Below are positions 25,129 through 34,524 of a stretch of DNA of 64,000 nt, in pieces. The notes beneath the pieces were generated by a model, which saw only the letters and a list, made by a program, of their open reading frames with translations, ran no database searches and had not been told where the DNA came from. The stretch lies in contig NZ_PKUU01000027.1 of assembly GCF_002899675.1 (NCBI RefSeq), positions 1-64,000 on the forward strand, read 5' to 3'. This stretch comes from Clostridium sp. chh4-2 (GTDB lineage Bacteria; Bacillota; Clostridia; Lachnospirales; Lachnospiraceae). Made by a program: the position numbers and the translations under genes. Every line of letters starts with the position of its first letter. The first letter of the stretch is position 1.

Positions 25129-26449
25129 ATCGGTAAACAGCAGAGAAATTGCACTCGATGTGCTTTATGAAATACTGGAAAATAAAGAATACAGCCATAT
25201 TGTGCTAAGACAGGCTTTGAACAAATATCAGTATCTGGATAAACAGGAGCGTTCCTTCATCACAAGAATTGTGGATGGAACTTTAGAATACCTGATTCAG
25301 ATCGATTATATGATCAATCAGCTTTCAAAAGTAAAAGTGAAGAAGATGAAGCCGGTGATACGGACGATCCTGCGCATGTCTGTGTACCAGATCATGTACA
25401 TGGACCGTGTGCCGGATTCCGCAGCCTGCGACGAAGCCGTGAAACTGGCTGTGAAAAGAAAGTTTCAGGGCCTGAAGGGATTTGTAAACGGAGTTTTGAG
25501 AAATATTTCCCGCCAGAAAGAGAGCTTTGTATGGCCCTCCGATTCCGTGCGGTATTCAATTCCTGAATGGATCTTGGAGATGTGGAAGGAACGATACGAT
25601 CAGGAAACGATCACAGCCATGGCTCAGTCCTTTTTGAAGCCGTCCAAGCTGGCAGTGCGCTGCAATTTGGACAAAGCTTCCAAAGAACAGATTACGGAAA
25701 GTTTAAAAGAGCAGAAGGTTCAGATTGAAACTTCTGCTTATTCTGATATTATTTTATTCCTTTCGGAATATGATTATCTGGAAGGGCTGAACGCTTATAC
25801 AAGCGGCTGGATTCAGGTACAGGATATGAGCTCCAGTTTCGTAGCCCAGGCGGCTCCGTTAAAGCCGGGAGATTATGTGATTGACGTATGCGGCGCTCCG
25901 GGAGGAAAAAGCCTTCATGTGGCAGACCGGTTAAAGGGAACCGGAATGGTGGATGTCAGGGATCTGAGCGAACAAAAGGTGGGTATGATCAGAGAGAATA
26001 TCAGCCGTACCGGTTTTACCAATATTCAGGCAAAGGTTCAGGACGCTTTGGAGCCGGATCAGGATTCTGTGGAAAAAGCGGATGTCCTTTTTGCGGATCT
26101 GCCGTGTTCCGGCCTGGGAATTATGGGGAAAAAGCCGGATATTAAGATCAATATGACAAAAGAAAAGGCGGAAGATCTGGCCGGGCTTCAGAGAGAGATT
26201 TTATCGGTGGTCTGGCAGTATGTCAAACCGGGCGGATATCTGATCTACAGCACCTGCACGATCAATTCCAAGGAAAATGAAGAAAATGTGAGATGGTTCA
26301 GGGAACATTACCCATTTGAACCAGTCAATATAGAAGGACGGTTAGGGGATAACCTGAAAGAAGAATCCATGAAAGAAGGCTTTATCCAGCTTCTTCCTGG
26401 CATCCATCCCTGCGATGGCTTCTTTTTGTCGGTATTCCGCAGAAGATAG
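25121..26449 (+). CDS. rsmB: 16S rRNA (cytosine(967)-C(5))-methyltransferase
   Basis: RsmB methylates C967 of 16S rRNA. The 442-residue protein has an N-terminal NusB-like domain (about 1-140) and a SAM methyltransferase domain with VIDVCGAPGGKS. The two catalytic cysteines are in DLPCSG (Cys329) and STCT (Cys379). The GTG at 25121 is 10 bp after GGAGGA and overlaps the yugP stop region, so translation is probably coupled. Confidence 0.94.
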   Translation: MTKSVNSREIALDVLYEILENKEYSHIVLRQALNKYQYLDKQERSFITRIVDGTLEYLIQIDYMINQLSKVKVKKMKPVIRTILRMSVYQIMYMDRVPDSAACDEAVKLAVKRKFQGLKGFVNGVLRNISRQKESFVWPSDSVRYSIPEWILEMWKERYDQETITAMAQSFLKPSKLAVRCNLDKASKEQITESLKEQKVQIETSAYSDIILFLSEYDYLEGLNAYTSGWIQVQDMSSSFVAQAAPLKPGDYVIDVCGAPGGKSLHVADRLKGTGMVDVRDLSEQKVGMIRENISRTGFTNIQAKVQDALEPDQDSVEKADVLFADLPCSGLGIMGKKPDIKINMTKEKAEDLAGLQREILSVVWQYVKPGGYLIYSTCTINSKENEENVRWFREHYPFEPVNIEGRLGDNLKEESMKEGFIQLLPGIHPCDGFFLSVFRRR

Positions 26450-26451
26450 AT

Positions 26452-27492
26452 ATGGAAAAGAAAGATATTAAGTCATTAAACCTGGAAAATTTAACAAAGG
26501 AAATCGCAGACCTTGGAGAAAAGTCATTTCGCGCAAAACAGATCTATCAGTGGATGCATGTAAAGCTGGTATCCGGTTTTGATGAGATGACCAATCTGCC
26601 TAAACCGCTGAGGGATCGATTGGGGGAAAACTATGATCTGATATCCCTGGAAACTGCGGATATGAAGGTATCTGCAATAGACGGAACCAGAAAATATCTG
26701 TTCCGTCTCAGCGACGGCAATGTGATTGAAAGCGTTCTGATGAAATATAAACACGGAAATTCCGTATGCATCTCCTCCCAGGTCGGCTGCCGGATGGGCT
26801 GCCGTTTCTGCGCCTCCACGCTGGACGGTTTGGAACGCAATCTGACGCCTTCAGAGATGCTTGACCAGGTATACCGGATACAGGCCTCCACAGGGGAACG
26901 CGTATCAAATGTGGTTGTGATGGGCTCCGGAGAGCCTATGGATAACTATGACAATCTGGTTCAGTTCATCCGCCTGCTTTCCGATGAAAACGGGCTGAAT
27001 ATCAGCCAGAGAAATATAACGGTATCCACCTGCGGCATTGTGCCGGGAATTAAGAAGCTGGCTAACGAACAGTTTCAGATCACACTGGCCTTGTCTTTGC
27101 ATGCGCCAAATGATGAGGTGCGCAAAAGCCTGATGCCGATTGCAAAAAGCTATAAGCTTTCTGAGGTATTGGGCGCCTGCCGGGAATACTACTTAAAAAC
27201 CGGTCGGAGGCTCACCTTTGAATACAGCCTGGTGAGCGGAGTGAATGATAATCTGGAGGAAGCGAAGGCCCTTGTCAGTCTGATTAAAGACCAGCACGGT
27301 CATGTGAATCTGATCCCGGTAAATCCCATAAAGGAACGGGATTATGTCCAGTCGGACCAGAAAGCCATACAGGCATTTAAAAATTATCTTGAAAAAAACG
27401 GAATTAATGTTACTATAAGAAGGGAAATGGGCCGGGATATTAACGGAGCCTGTGGACAGCTTAGAAAAAGTTTTATGGATAAGGAGGGATGA
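26452..27492 (+). CDS. rlmN: 23S rRNA A2503/tRNA A37 C2-methyltransferase (radical SAM)
   Basis: RlmN makes 2-methyladenosine in 23S rRNA and some tRNAs. The radical-SAM cluster motif CRMGCRFC gives Cys113, Cys117 and Cys120. MGSGEPMDNYDN and ALSLHAPNDEVR are family signatures, and the C-terminal MGRDINGACGQL carries the catalytic cysteine. Length 346 is typical. It starts 2 bp after rsmB. Confidence 0.97.
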   Translation: MEKKDIKSLNLENLTKEIADLGEKSFRAKQIYQWMHVKLVSGFDEMTNLPKPLRDRLGENYDLISLETADMKVSAIDGTRKYLFRLSDGNVIESVLMKYKHGNSVCISSQVGCRMGCRFCASTLDGLERNLTPSEMLDQVYRIQASTGERVSNVVVMGSGEPMDNYDNLVQFIRLLSDENGLNISQRNITVSTCGIVPGIKKLANEQFQITLALSLHAPNDEVRKSLMPIAKSYKLSEVLGACREYYLKTGRRLTFEYSLVSGVNDNLEEAKALVSLIKDQHGHVNLIPVNPIKERDYVQSDQKAIQAFKNYLEKNGINVTIRREMGRDINGACGQLRKSFMDKEG

Positions 27493-27498
27493 GGATAG

Positions 27499-28242
27499 AT
27501 GCAGGCATATGCGTTGACAGATGTGGGAAGAGTCCGAAACATGAACCAGGATTACATTTTTTCCTCATCGGCCGGAATCGGCTCATTGGCAAATCTTTTT
27601 ATTGTTGCAGACGGCATGGGAGGCCATAAAGCGGGGGATTATGCATCCAGATATATGGTGGAACAGCTGGTGGAATATATGGAACATCAGGAACAGCCCG
27701 GGATCGTACCCGCATTGGAATCGGGAATTCAGAAGATCAACCGGGAAATTTACGAGGAATCCATGAAGGATGAACGGTTATTCGGAATGGGAACCACCCT
27801 GGTTGCTGCAACTGTGGATCAGGATACTTTGTATGTGGCAAATATCGGCGACAGCCGTTTATATCTTATCAGCGATGGAATCCGCCAGGTGACTAAAGAC
27901 CATTCCTATGTGGAAGAGATGGTATCCTTAGGGAAGATGGAGCGCGGCAGTGAGGATTATCAGGCGAAAAAGAACATTATTACACGGGCAGTTGGAACAA
28001 AAGATGCTCTGAATATCGATTTTTTCGAAGTGACGCTGAGTCCGGGAGATTATATTCTCCTGTGTTCCGACGGGCTTTCCAATATGGTAACGGATGAAGA
28101 AATTCATCACATCGTAACATCGGACCAGACCTTAAAGCAAAAAGCAGAGGAACTGGTCAGCGAGGCAAATCATCATGGAGGGAAGGACAATATTGCAGTT
28201 ATTCTTATAGACCCCCAGCTAAGTGAGGTGAGGTCATGTTAA
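27499..28242 (+). CDS. prpC: PP2C-type Ser/Thr protein phosphatase
   Basis: A 247-residue PPM phosphatase with the metal-binding motifs ADGMGGHKAGDYAS, GMGTTLVAA, NIGDSRLY, CSDGLSNM and GGKDNIAVI. It is the partner of the PASTA kinase that follows; the two genes overlap by 7 bp. The pair controls cell-wall synthesis, growth arrest and spore exit in related Firmicutes. It dephosphorylates the kinase and its targets in the cytoplasm. Confidence 0.95.
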   Translation: MQAYALTDVGRVRNMNQDYIFSSSAGIGSLANLFIVADGMGGHKAGDYASRYMVEQLVEYMEHQEQPGIVPALESGIQKINREIYEESMKDERLFGMGTTLVAATVDQDTLYVANIGDSRLYLISDGIRQVTKDHSYVEEMVSLGKMERGSEDYQAKKNIITRAVGTKDALNIDFFEVTLSPGDYILLCSDGLSNMVTDEEIHHIVTSDQTLKQKAEELVSEANHHGGKDNIAVILIDPQLSEVRSC

Positions 28243-30335
28243 AAACCGGTATATTTTTACAGAACCGCTATGAGATTTTAGATGTAATCGGATCGGGCGG
28301 AATGTCCGATGTTTATAAGGCCAAATGTCATAAACTGAACCGTTTGGTGGCAATTAAGGTATTAAAAGAAGAGTTCAGCACAGACGCTAATTTTGTGAGT
28401 AAATTCAAGATGGAGGCCCAGGCGGCCGCCGGACTGTCCCATCCCAACATTGTGAATGTATATGACGTTGTGGATGAGGATTATCTTCACTACATTGTGA
28501 TGGAATTGATAGAGGGGATCACCCTTAAAAAGTACATAGTAAAAAAAGGTCATCTGGAGGTCAAAGAGACCATCGGTATCTCGATCCAGGTGGCTCAGGG
28601 ACTTGCCGCCGCCCACGAACAGAAATTAGTTCACCGGGATATAAAACCTCAGAACATTATTATCAACCGGGACGGCAAGGTAAAAGTAGCTGATTTTGGA
28701 ATCGCAAGAGCTGTAAGCGCTCAGACCCAGGGAGCGACGGCCATCGGTTCCGTTCATTATATATCGCCGGAGCAGGCCAGAGGCCGCCTCAGCGATGCCA
28801 GAAGCGATATCTATTCGCTGGGCATTACCATGTATGAGATGGTTACAGGCCGTGTGCCGTTTGAAGGCGACAATACGGTAACTGTGGCGCTGGCGCATCT
28901 GGAAGAGCCGATTACGAGACCGAGTGTATACAATCCGGATATTCCTCAGTGTCTGGAAAACATAATTTTAAAATGCACGGAGAAAAGGCCGGAACGCCGG
29001 TATTCCTCGGCCATGGAGCTGATTGCCGATCTGAGAAAAGCCTTGGTATCCCCGGAACGGGATTTTGTTAAACAGAGCGGGCAGACGGAAGTCCAGGGGC
29101 AGACCAGGCCAATTACATCTGAAGAGATGGAACAGATTAAAGAGGGAAGCCGGAAGCAGGTGCCTTATGAGCCGGAACCTGTGATAAGAAACCATCAAAA
29201 GCCCCCTTCACATAAGCCGAAAAATGGGGGAGATGACGATATCAATCCCAAGATTGAAAAACTGATGACATTGGCCGGAGTGGCTGTGGCTGTTATCATC
29301 GTGGTTATTTTGATCTTTGTGGTGATGAAGCTGGGCGGTATTTTTAATCTCGGTTCGGGAAAAAAGCCGACACAGGAAAGCCAGACCGGCGTAACCTCGG
29401 AAACCACTCTTGGAGATACGGAAATTGCAATGCCGGATGTGTATGATCTGCCGGAGGATTTAGCTGAAACAAAATTAAAAGAAAGCTCTCTTATCATGAA
29501 GATTGCGGGTTATGAGGATTCGGATACCGTAGCAAAGGGACATGTGATTTCCCAGGAGAATAAGGCAGGAACTCCGGTTCCCAAGTATTCAACCGTAAAT
29601 GTAACCGTAAGCAACGGTTCCAATAAAATTGATCTTGAGGAGCTGAAGCTGACCGAACTGACAGGAGAAGCGGCAAAACGTCTTTTGGAGACGAAAAAGC
29701 TGGTGGTATCCACCGTAGAAGAGAATAACGAAACCGTAGAAAAAGGAAAAGTGATCCGTTATGATCCTCAAAATGTGAAAGAAGGGGAGAATGTCACTCT
29801 CTATATCAGTTCAGGCCCTGCCGTGACGTTAAAGACGGTTCCCAATATTACCGGGCAGATGGAAGAAATTGCCATCGGCATGCTTGTGGATTCCGGTTTT
29901 GTTCCGGGCCAGGCGACCACAGAATCCAGCGATACGGTTGAAGCCGGCGTGGTAATCCGTCAGGTGGAGACTGCCAACAGCCAGATGCCGGAAGGCGCTT
30001 CTGTTTCCTATGTGGTGAGCACCGGACCGGAAGAGGATAACAGGCGTTATATCGCCTCCTTGAATGAAACCTATGATTTGAGCAATCTGATCGGGCCAGG
30101 CTCGGGAACTACCAGCGTTACCATCATGATCCGTTTAAAACAGGTGGTAAATGGGGAAACTGAGTACAAAACGCTGATGCAGCCTCAGACGCTGAGCGGC
30201 AACATTACGCTTCCTGTGAATTTACCGGTTATTGAAGGCGCCAAGGGCGTGACCGACGGTGTGGTGGAAATTGTGGAAACCAATACGGACGCGGTGCTGA
30301 AATCTTACCCGGTAACATTTATAGTGATGGATTAG
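28236..30335 (+). CDS. prkC: PASTA-domain Ser/Thr kinase (PrkC/PknB type)
   Basis: A Hanks-type kinase (residues 12-270; Lys41 in VAIKVLK, HRDIKPQN at 133-140, DFGIARA) is followed by a juxtamembrane linker, one membrane segment (about 343-369), and three extracellular PASTA repeats. A C-terminal extension of about 100 residues ends the protein. PASTA domains bind muropeptides or lipid II. Gene order prpC-prkC-rsgA-rpe-thiN is conserved across Firmicutes. The GTP-binding rsgA product is a known substrate of PrkC in Bacillus. Confidence 0.95.
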   Translation: MLKTGIFLQNRYEILDVIGSGGMSDVYKAKCHKLNRLVAIKVLKEEFSTDANFVSKFKMEAQAAAGLSHPNIVNVYDVVDEDYLHYIVMELIEGITLKKYIVKKGHLEVKETIGISIQVAQGLAAAHEQKLVHRDIKPQNIIINRDGKVKVADFGIARAVSAQTQGATAIGSVHYISPEQARGRLSDARSDIYSLGITMYEMVTGRVPFEGDNTVTVALAHLEEPITRPSVYNPDIPQCLENIILKCTEKRPERRYSSAMELIADLRKALVSPERDFVKQSGQTEVQGQTRPITSEEMEQIKEGSRKQVPYEPEPVIRNHQKPPSHKPKNGGDDDINPKIEKLMTLAGVAVAVIIVVILIFVVMKLGGIFNLGSGKKPTQESQTGVTSETTLGDTEIAMPDVYDLPEDLAETKLKESSLIMKIAGYEDSDTVAKGHVISQENKAGTPVPKYSTVNVTVSNGSNKIDLEELKLTELTGEAAKRLLETKKLVVSTVEENNETVEKGKVIRYDPQNVKEGENVTLYISSGPAVTLKTVPNITGQMEEIAIGMLVDSGFVPGQATTESSDTVEAGVVIRQVETANSQMPEGASVSYVVSTGPEEDNRRYIASLNETYDLSNLIGPGSGTTSVTIMIRLKQVVNGETEYKTLMQPQTLSGNITLPVNLPVIEGAKGVTDGVVEIVETNTDAVLKSYPVTFIVMD

Positions 30336-30352
30336 TTCAGGATGGAATGTGA

Positions 30353-31231
30353 ATGACAGGAAAAATTATAAAGGGAATCGCCGGATTCTATTATGTACAC
30401 GATGGGAATAAAACCGTATACGAATGTAAGGCAAAAGGAATTTTCAGAAATAAAAAGATAAAACCTCTGGTAGGGGATAATGTGGAGATCACCATTCTCG
30501 ACGAGGCGGAATGTGAGGGAAACATCGATCAGATTCTGCCCCGGAAAAACAGTCTGATCCGCCCGGCTGTGGCCAATGTGGATCAGGCCCTCGTGGTGTT
30601 TTCCATTCTTCACCCGGAGCCCAACTTAAATCTTCTGGACCGTTTTTTGGTTATGATGAAATATGCAGAGGTTCCGGTTTCAATTCTATTCAATAAAGTG
30701 GATCTTTCAGATGAAGCGATTATAGAAAAATACAGAAAGATCTATGAACCTGCCGGGTACGAGGTTCTCTTTTCCAGCGCGTATGAGGAAACGGGGATCG
30801 ATATGATCCGGGGACTTCTCCGGGGAAAAACTACGGTTTTGGCCGGCCCGTCAGGCGTTGGAAAATCGTCTCTCATCAATATGATTCAGCCGGAAGCAGG
30901 CATGGAGACCGGTGAAATCAGCGAGAAGATTCAAAGAGGAAAGCATACCACAAGGCATTCCCAGCTGTTTTATATTGAAAAAAATACTTATACCATGGAT
31001 ACGCCCGGATTCAGTTCCATGTTTGTGGAAAATATGGAAGCAGAAGAATTGAAGGATTATTTTCCTGAATTCCAGGATTATGAAGACGAATGCAAATTTT
31101 TAGGCTGCGTCCATATCGGAGAAAAGATCTGTGGGGTCAAGCAGGCGGTGGAAGAGGGAAGAATCAGCCCCAGCCGCTATGAAAATTACCGCTTGATGTA
31201 TCAGGAATTAAAGGACAGAAGGAGATATTAA
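30353..31231 (+). CDS. rsgA: Ribosome small-subunit-dependent GTPase RsgA
   Basis: A late 30S assembly GTPase with the permuted motif order: NKVD (114-117) comes before the P-loop GPSGVGKS (165-172) and DTPG. An N-terminal OB fold precedes it, and a zinc-binding C-terminus (CKFLGCVHIGEKICGVK) closes it. Length 292 is standard. It lies 17 bp after the kinase gene and 1 bp before rpe. Confidence 0.96.
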   Translation: MTGKIIKGIAGFYYVHDGNKTVYECKAKGIFRNKKIKPLVGDNVEITILDEAECEGNIDQILPRKNSLIRPAVANVDQALVVFSILHPEPNLNLLDRFLVMMKYAEVPVSILFNKVDLSDEAIIEKYRKIYEPAGYEVLFSSAYEETGIDMIRGLLRGKTTVLAGPSGVGKSSLINMIQPEAGMETGEISEKIQRGKHTTRHSQLFYIEKNTYTMDTPGFSSMFVENMEAEELKDYFPEFQDYEDECKFLGCVHIGEKICGVKQAVEEGRISPSRYENYRLMYQELKDRRRY

Positions 31232-31232
31232 T

Positions 31233-31898
31233 ATGTTTTGTTTAGCACCATCTATTTTGGCGGCGGATTTTAAGGAATTAGGGAAACAGGTACAGGCTGT
31301 GGATGCGGCAGGAGCCCAGTACATTCATATCGACGTGATGGACGGCGCCTATGTGCCCAGCATTTCCTTTGGAATGCCTGTGATCGCCAGCCTTAGAAGC
31401 TGTACAAAAAAGGTGTTTGACGTTCACATGATGGTGGAAGAGCCGGGCCGCTATGTGGATGATATGAAAAAGGCCGGAGCGGATCTGATCTGTGTCCATG
31501 CGGAGGCTTGCGTCCATTTAGACCGCACAGTGAACCAGATTAAGGAAGCCGGCTTAAAGGTTGGAGTGGCATTAAATCCGGCTACTTCGCTCAGTGTATT
31601 GGATTACGTTCTTCCGGAATTGGACATGGTGCTTTTGATGACCGTAAATCCGGGATTTGGCGGCCAGAAATTCATTCCCTATACGCTGGACAAGATCCGC
31701 TCTTTAAGGGCTAAATGCCGGGAAATGGGGCTGTCTACGGATATTCAGGTGGACGGAGGCGTTACAACCGGGAATGTGAAAACCCTGATGGAGGCGGGCG
31801 CTAATATATTCGTTGCCGGTTCCGCTGTATTTAACGGCGATGCGGCTGCAAATACGAAGGCGTTTTTAGATATTTTCAAGGAATGGGAAGAAGCATAG
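31233..31898 (+). CDS. rpe: Ribulose-phosphate 3-epimerase
   Basis: Interconverts ribulose-5-phosphate and xylulose-5-phosphate in the pentose phosphate pathway. The TIM-barrel signatures are all present: LAPSILAADF, HIDVMDGAYVPSISFG with catalytic Asp, VNPGFGGQKF and QVDGGV. Length 221 is typical. An AAGGAGA site precedes the ATG. Confidence 0.97.
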   Translation: MFCLAPSILAADFKELGKQVQAVDAAGAQYIHIDVMDGAYVPSISFGMPVIASLRSCTKKVFDVHMMVEEPGRYVDDMKKAGADLICVHAEACVHLDRTVNQIKEAGLKVGVALNPATSLSVLDYVLPELDMVLLMTVNPGFGGQKFIPYTLDKIRSLRAKCREMGLSTDIQVDGGVTTGNVKTLMEAGANIFVAGSAVFNGDAAANTKAFLDIFKEWEEA

Positions 31899-31901
31899 AA
31901 G

Positions 31902-31925
31902 GCCGTTTTGCGGCAGAATGTGAGG
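31902..31925 (+). promoter_or_regulatory. Mini-hairpin next to the thiN ribosome binding site
   Basis: GCCG-TTTTG-CGGC (31902-31914) is followed by AGAATGTGAGG and the thiN start. It resembles the sites before def (22973) and rqcH (38981). Confidence 0.4.
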
Positions 31926-31929
31926 ATAA

Positions 31930-32586
31930 ATGAACGGTTTGATTCTTACCGGCGGAAGCCTTGACCAGGCTTTCGCTGCTTCTTTATTGGAGAACTATCA
32001 ATTTGATAAGATGATCGCAGTGGACGGGGGCCTGAGCGCTGTAAAAGAGCTGGGGCTGAAGCCGGATGCCATTGTAGGCGATTTTGATACGGCCGCCCCT
32101 GAAATTGTGGATGAATACAGGAAGAGGGCCTGCGGTGCGGCCTGGGATATCCACAAACCGGAAAAGGACGAGACGGACACGGAACTGGCGCTGGCTACGG
32201 CGGCCAGACTGGGATGTACACAAGTGCTTCTTTTAGGAGCAACCGGAGGCAGGCTGGATCATCTGCTGGCCAATATCCATCTTCTTTATTACTGTCATGA
32301 GCTGGGGATGGCCGGTCGGATCGTCGATCCCCAGAACTGCCTGTACCTGCTTTTACAGGGTAAGACATTTATCAAATCCTCGACTTGGGGAAAATACATC
32401 TCTTTTATTCCATTTACAGAGCGGGTGACCGGCATCACATTAAAGGGTTTTAAATATCCCCTTAACAAAAAAAATATCACAATCGGCCGGGAATCCGGCT
32501 TGTGCGTCAGCAATGAGCTGACCGGGGAAGTAGGAAGTATCGAATTTGACAGCGGTATCCTGGTCTGTGTGGAATCGAAAGATTAA
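31930..32586 (+). CDS. thiN: Thiamine pyrophosphokinase
   Basis: Makes thiamine diphosphate from thiamine and ATP. The 218-residue protein has the N-terminal catalytic signature AVDGGLSAVKELGLKPDAIV-GDFD and the LGATGGRLDHLLANI motif. A C-terminal beta-sandwich domain binds thiamine. It is the last gene of the conserved prpC-prkC-rsgA-rpe-thiN run. Confidence 0.94.
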   Translation: MNGLILTGGSLDQAFAASLLENYQFDKMIAVDGGLSAVKELGLKPDAIVGDFDTAAPEIVDEYRKRACGAAWDIHKPEKDETDTELALATAARLGCTQVLLLGATGGRLDHLLANIHLLYYCHELGMAGRIVDPQNCLYLLLQGKTFIKSSTWGKYISFIPFTERVTGITLKGFKYPLNKKNITIGRESGLCVSNELTGEVGSIEFDSGILVCVESKD

Positions 32587-32678
32587 CTGGCATGGTTAAA
32601 AAATAACCAACTGGATATTTATAGCAATCCACTTGCATGCTATGATAGGGAAAATTAAGTTGCAAGGGAGAGCAGACG

Positions 32679-33275
32679 ATGATTAACAAAGAGAATGAAA
32701 AAGTTTATAAGATTGTGATTACAGCATTGATGGCGGCTTTATGCTATGTGGCATTTACCTTTTTAAAGATTCCGATTCCCACCTTTGGCGGGGATATGGT
32801 TGCGCTTCATATCGGAAATGCATTCTGTGTATTAGCGGCGCTTTTATTAGGCGGAGTTTACGGCGGCGTGGCAGGAGCTTTGGGAATGACCATCGCGGAT
32901 ATTCTGGACCCGGTTTATATTACCAGCGCGCCGAAAACATTTATCCTTAAATTGTGTATCGGACTGATCGCCGGTTTTGTGGCACATAAGATCGCCCATA
33001 TTACGGATAATCACAATCCTAAATACGTGCTTAAATGGACGCTGATCGCTTCCATTCTGGCGCTGGGCTTTAATGTTATCATGGACCCGATTGTGGGTTA
33101 TTTTTACAAAAATTATGTGTTAGGAGTGGAGGCGTCAGCGGCGAAAATCATGTCGACCTGGGCGGCAGGCGTTACGTTTATCAATGCAGTTGCAGGAACC
33201 TTTGTCGTTGTGTTCGTATATATGGCGGTAAGGCCGGTGCTTAAAAAGGCCGGATTATTCTTCCATATCGACTGA
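32679..33275 (+). CDS. ECF transporter S component, probably for a vitamin B6 compound
   Basis: A 198-residue integral membrane protein with about six hydrophobic segments and the N-terminal ALMAALCYVAFT pattern of energy-coupling factor S components. The T and A components are not in the window, as usual for group II ECF systems. It is 25 bp upstream of a pyridoxal kinase gene on the same strand, so B6 vitamer uptake is the best inference. The thiN gene just upstream makes thiamine a weaker alternative, but the sequence is unlike ThiT as far as I can judge. Confidence 0.72.
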   Translation: MINKENEKVYKIVITALMAALCYVAFTFLKIPIPTFGGDMVALHIGNAFCVLAALLLGGVYGGVAGALGMTIADILDPVYITSAPKTFILKLCIGLIAGFVAHKIAHITDNHNPKYVLKWTLIASILALGFNVIMDPIVGYFYKNYVLGVEASAAKIMSTWAAGVTFINAVAGTFVVVFVYMAVRPVLKKAGLFFHID

Positions 33276-33300
33276 TGAATCCGCCGGATGTGGAGTTCAT

Positions 33301-34131
33301 ATGAATACTTATCACCAGAAAAAATTAGCAATAATCAATGATTTATCAGGGTATGGCCGTTGTTCATTAACAGCGGCTATTCCTGTTGTATCGGCTCTGA
33401 AAGTTCAGGCATGTCCTGTGCCGACTGCAATCTTGTCCAATCACCTGGCTTTTCCCGCCTGCTATTTTCAGGATTATACGGAGCATATGGTGCCGTATCT
33501 TAATGTATGGAAACAGCTGGAGCTTTCATTTGACGGGATTTTGACAGGATTTTTAGGTTCTGAGAGCCAGATTGAGATCGTTACCGGTATGATACGGGAT
33601 TTTAAGGGGGAGACTACCAAGGTGATTATCGATCCCATCATGGGGGATCACGGAAAGCCCTATAAAACGTTTAATGCACAGATGTGCAGCCGGATGAGAG
33701 AACTGGTATCTTACGGAGATATGGCCACACCGAACCTTACGGAAGCCTGCATCTTAACGGGAACCGAGTACAAAAAGGACGGATGGAAAAGGGAAGAGCT
33801 TAGGGATATGGCTTTAAAACTTTTGGAGATAGGACCAAAACAGGCTGTGATCACCGGAGTAAATGAAGGCGGATTTTTAGTAAATGTGATCGCCCAAAGA
33901 GAAGAAATCAGGTTTCAGAAGATGAAACGGGTAGGCCGCGAACGCCCTGGAACAGGGGACATCTTTTCCGCAATTACGGCGGCCAGCCTGCTCAGGGGAG
34001 AAGATCTTTTAACCGCCGTCAGGAAATCGGCCGGTTTTGTAAAAGCCTGTATCCTGAAATCGGAAGAATTGAATATTCCGGTAAACAATGGAGTCTGCCT
34101 GGAAGAAATGCTCTTTTTGCTGATGAAATAA
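33301..34131 (+). CDS. pdxY: Pyridoxal/pyridoxamine kinase
   Basis: A ribokinase-fold kinase of 276 residues that phosphorylates B6 vitamers. Features are the N-terminal NDLSGYGRCSLTAAIPV, the central DPIMGDHGKPY and the anion-hole/catalytic RPGTGDIFSA with its aspartate. This layout matches PdxK/PdxY rather than ThiD. It is probably co-transcribed with the preceding ECF S component, which may feed it substrate. A 264-bp palindrome begins 3 bp after its stop codon. Confidence 0.88.
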   Translation: MNTYHQKKLAIINDLSGYGRCSLTAAIPVVSALKVQACPVPTAILSNHLAFPACYFQDYTEHMVPYLNVWKQLELSFDGILTGFLGSESQIEIVTGMIRDFKGETTKVIIDPIMGDHGKPYKTFNAQMCSRMRELVSYGDMATPNLTEACILTGTEYKKDGWKREELRDMALKLLEIGPKQAVITGVNEGGFLVNVIAQREEIRFQKMKRVGRERPGTGDIFSAITAASLLRGEDLLTAVRKSAGFVKACILKSEELNIPVNNGVCLEEMLFLLMK

Positions 34132-34134
34132 GAT

Positions 34135-34398
34135 AACAATTCAGCCTTCCGATGCCTGTGCCGGTTCCGCCAGTTTTCATGGACTTTCCTGTGACTTTGC
34201 AGGGTATTAGCAATTCTTAACGCACAGAATTTTTCGTTCAAGGGAAATGTCCACCTGTTTGAGCGTGAGCGAGTTTGGACATTTCCCTTGGCTTTTAGAA
34301 AAATCCTGTACGTTTAGAAGTGCTTATGCCCGAAACCGGAACAGGAAAGTCCATGGAAACTGGCGGAACCGGCACAGGCATCGGAAGGCTGAATTGTT
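34135..34398. repeat. 264-bp long palindrome with inner hairpin, between pdxY and serS
   Basis: The outer arms 34135-34192 and 34341-34398 are 58 nt and match at 57 positions. Inside, CAAGGGAAATGTCCA (34239-34253) and TGGACATTTCCCTTG (34276-34290) form a perfect 15-bp stem around a TTTGAGCGTGAGCGAGTT loop. It shares no sequence with the A/B composite elements. No T tail is present. It could act as a transcription barrier or be a repetitive or mobile element. The short frames it contains are not genes. Confidence 0.9.
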
Positions 34399-34443
34399 AC
34401 GAAATAAGATTACTCAAGGGAAAAAGGTCTTTCATTTGTGCTT

Positions 34444-34507
34444 AAAATGTAGTATACTCACGTATGATTATACTACATTTTATATGCCGCTATGGGGCCG
34501 CGGTATA
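34444..34507 (+). promoter_or_regulatory. Two hairpins in the serS leader
   Basis: AAAATGTAGTATA (34444-34456) and TATACTACATTTT (34469-34481) are perfect 13-bp inverted repeats. TATGCCGC (34483-34490) and GCGGTATA (34500-34507) form a second stem just before the AGGAGG site. The first dyad overlaps the only TATACT -10 candidate (34453-34458), so it could be an operator rather than an RNA hairpin. I found no T-box signature (no AGGGTGGNACCGCG-like element). Confidence 0.5.
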
Positions 34508-34524
34508 GAATTAGGAGGAAAATT

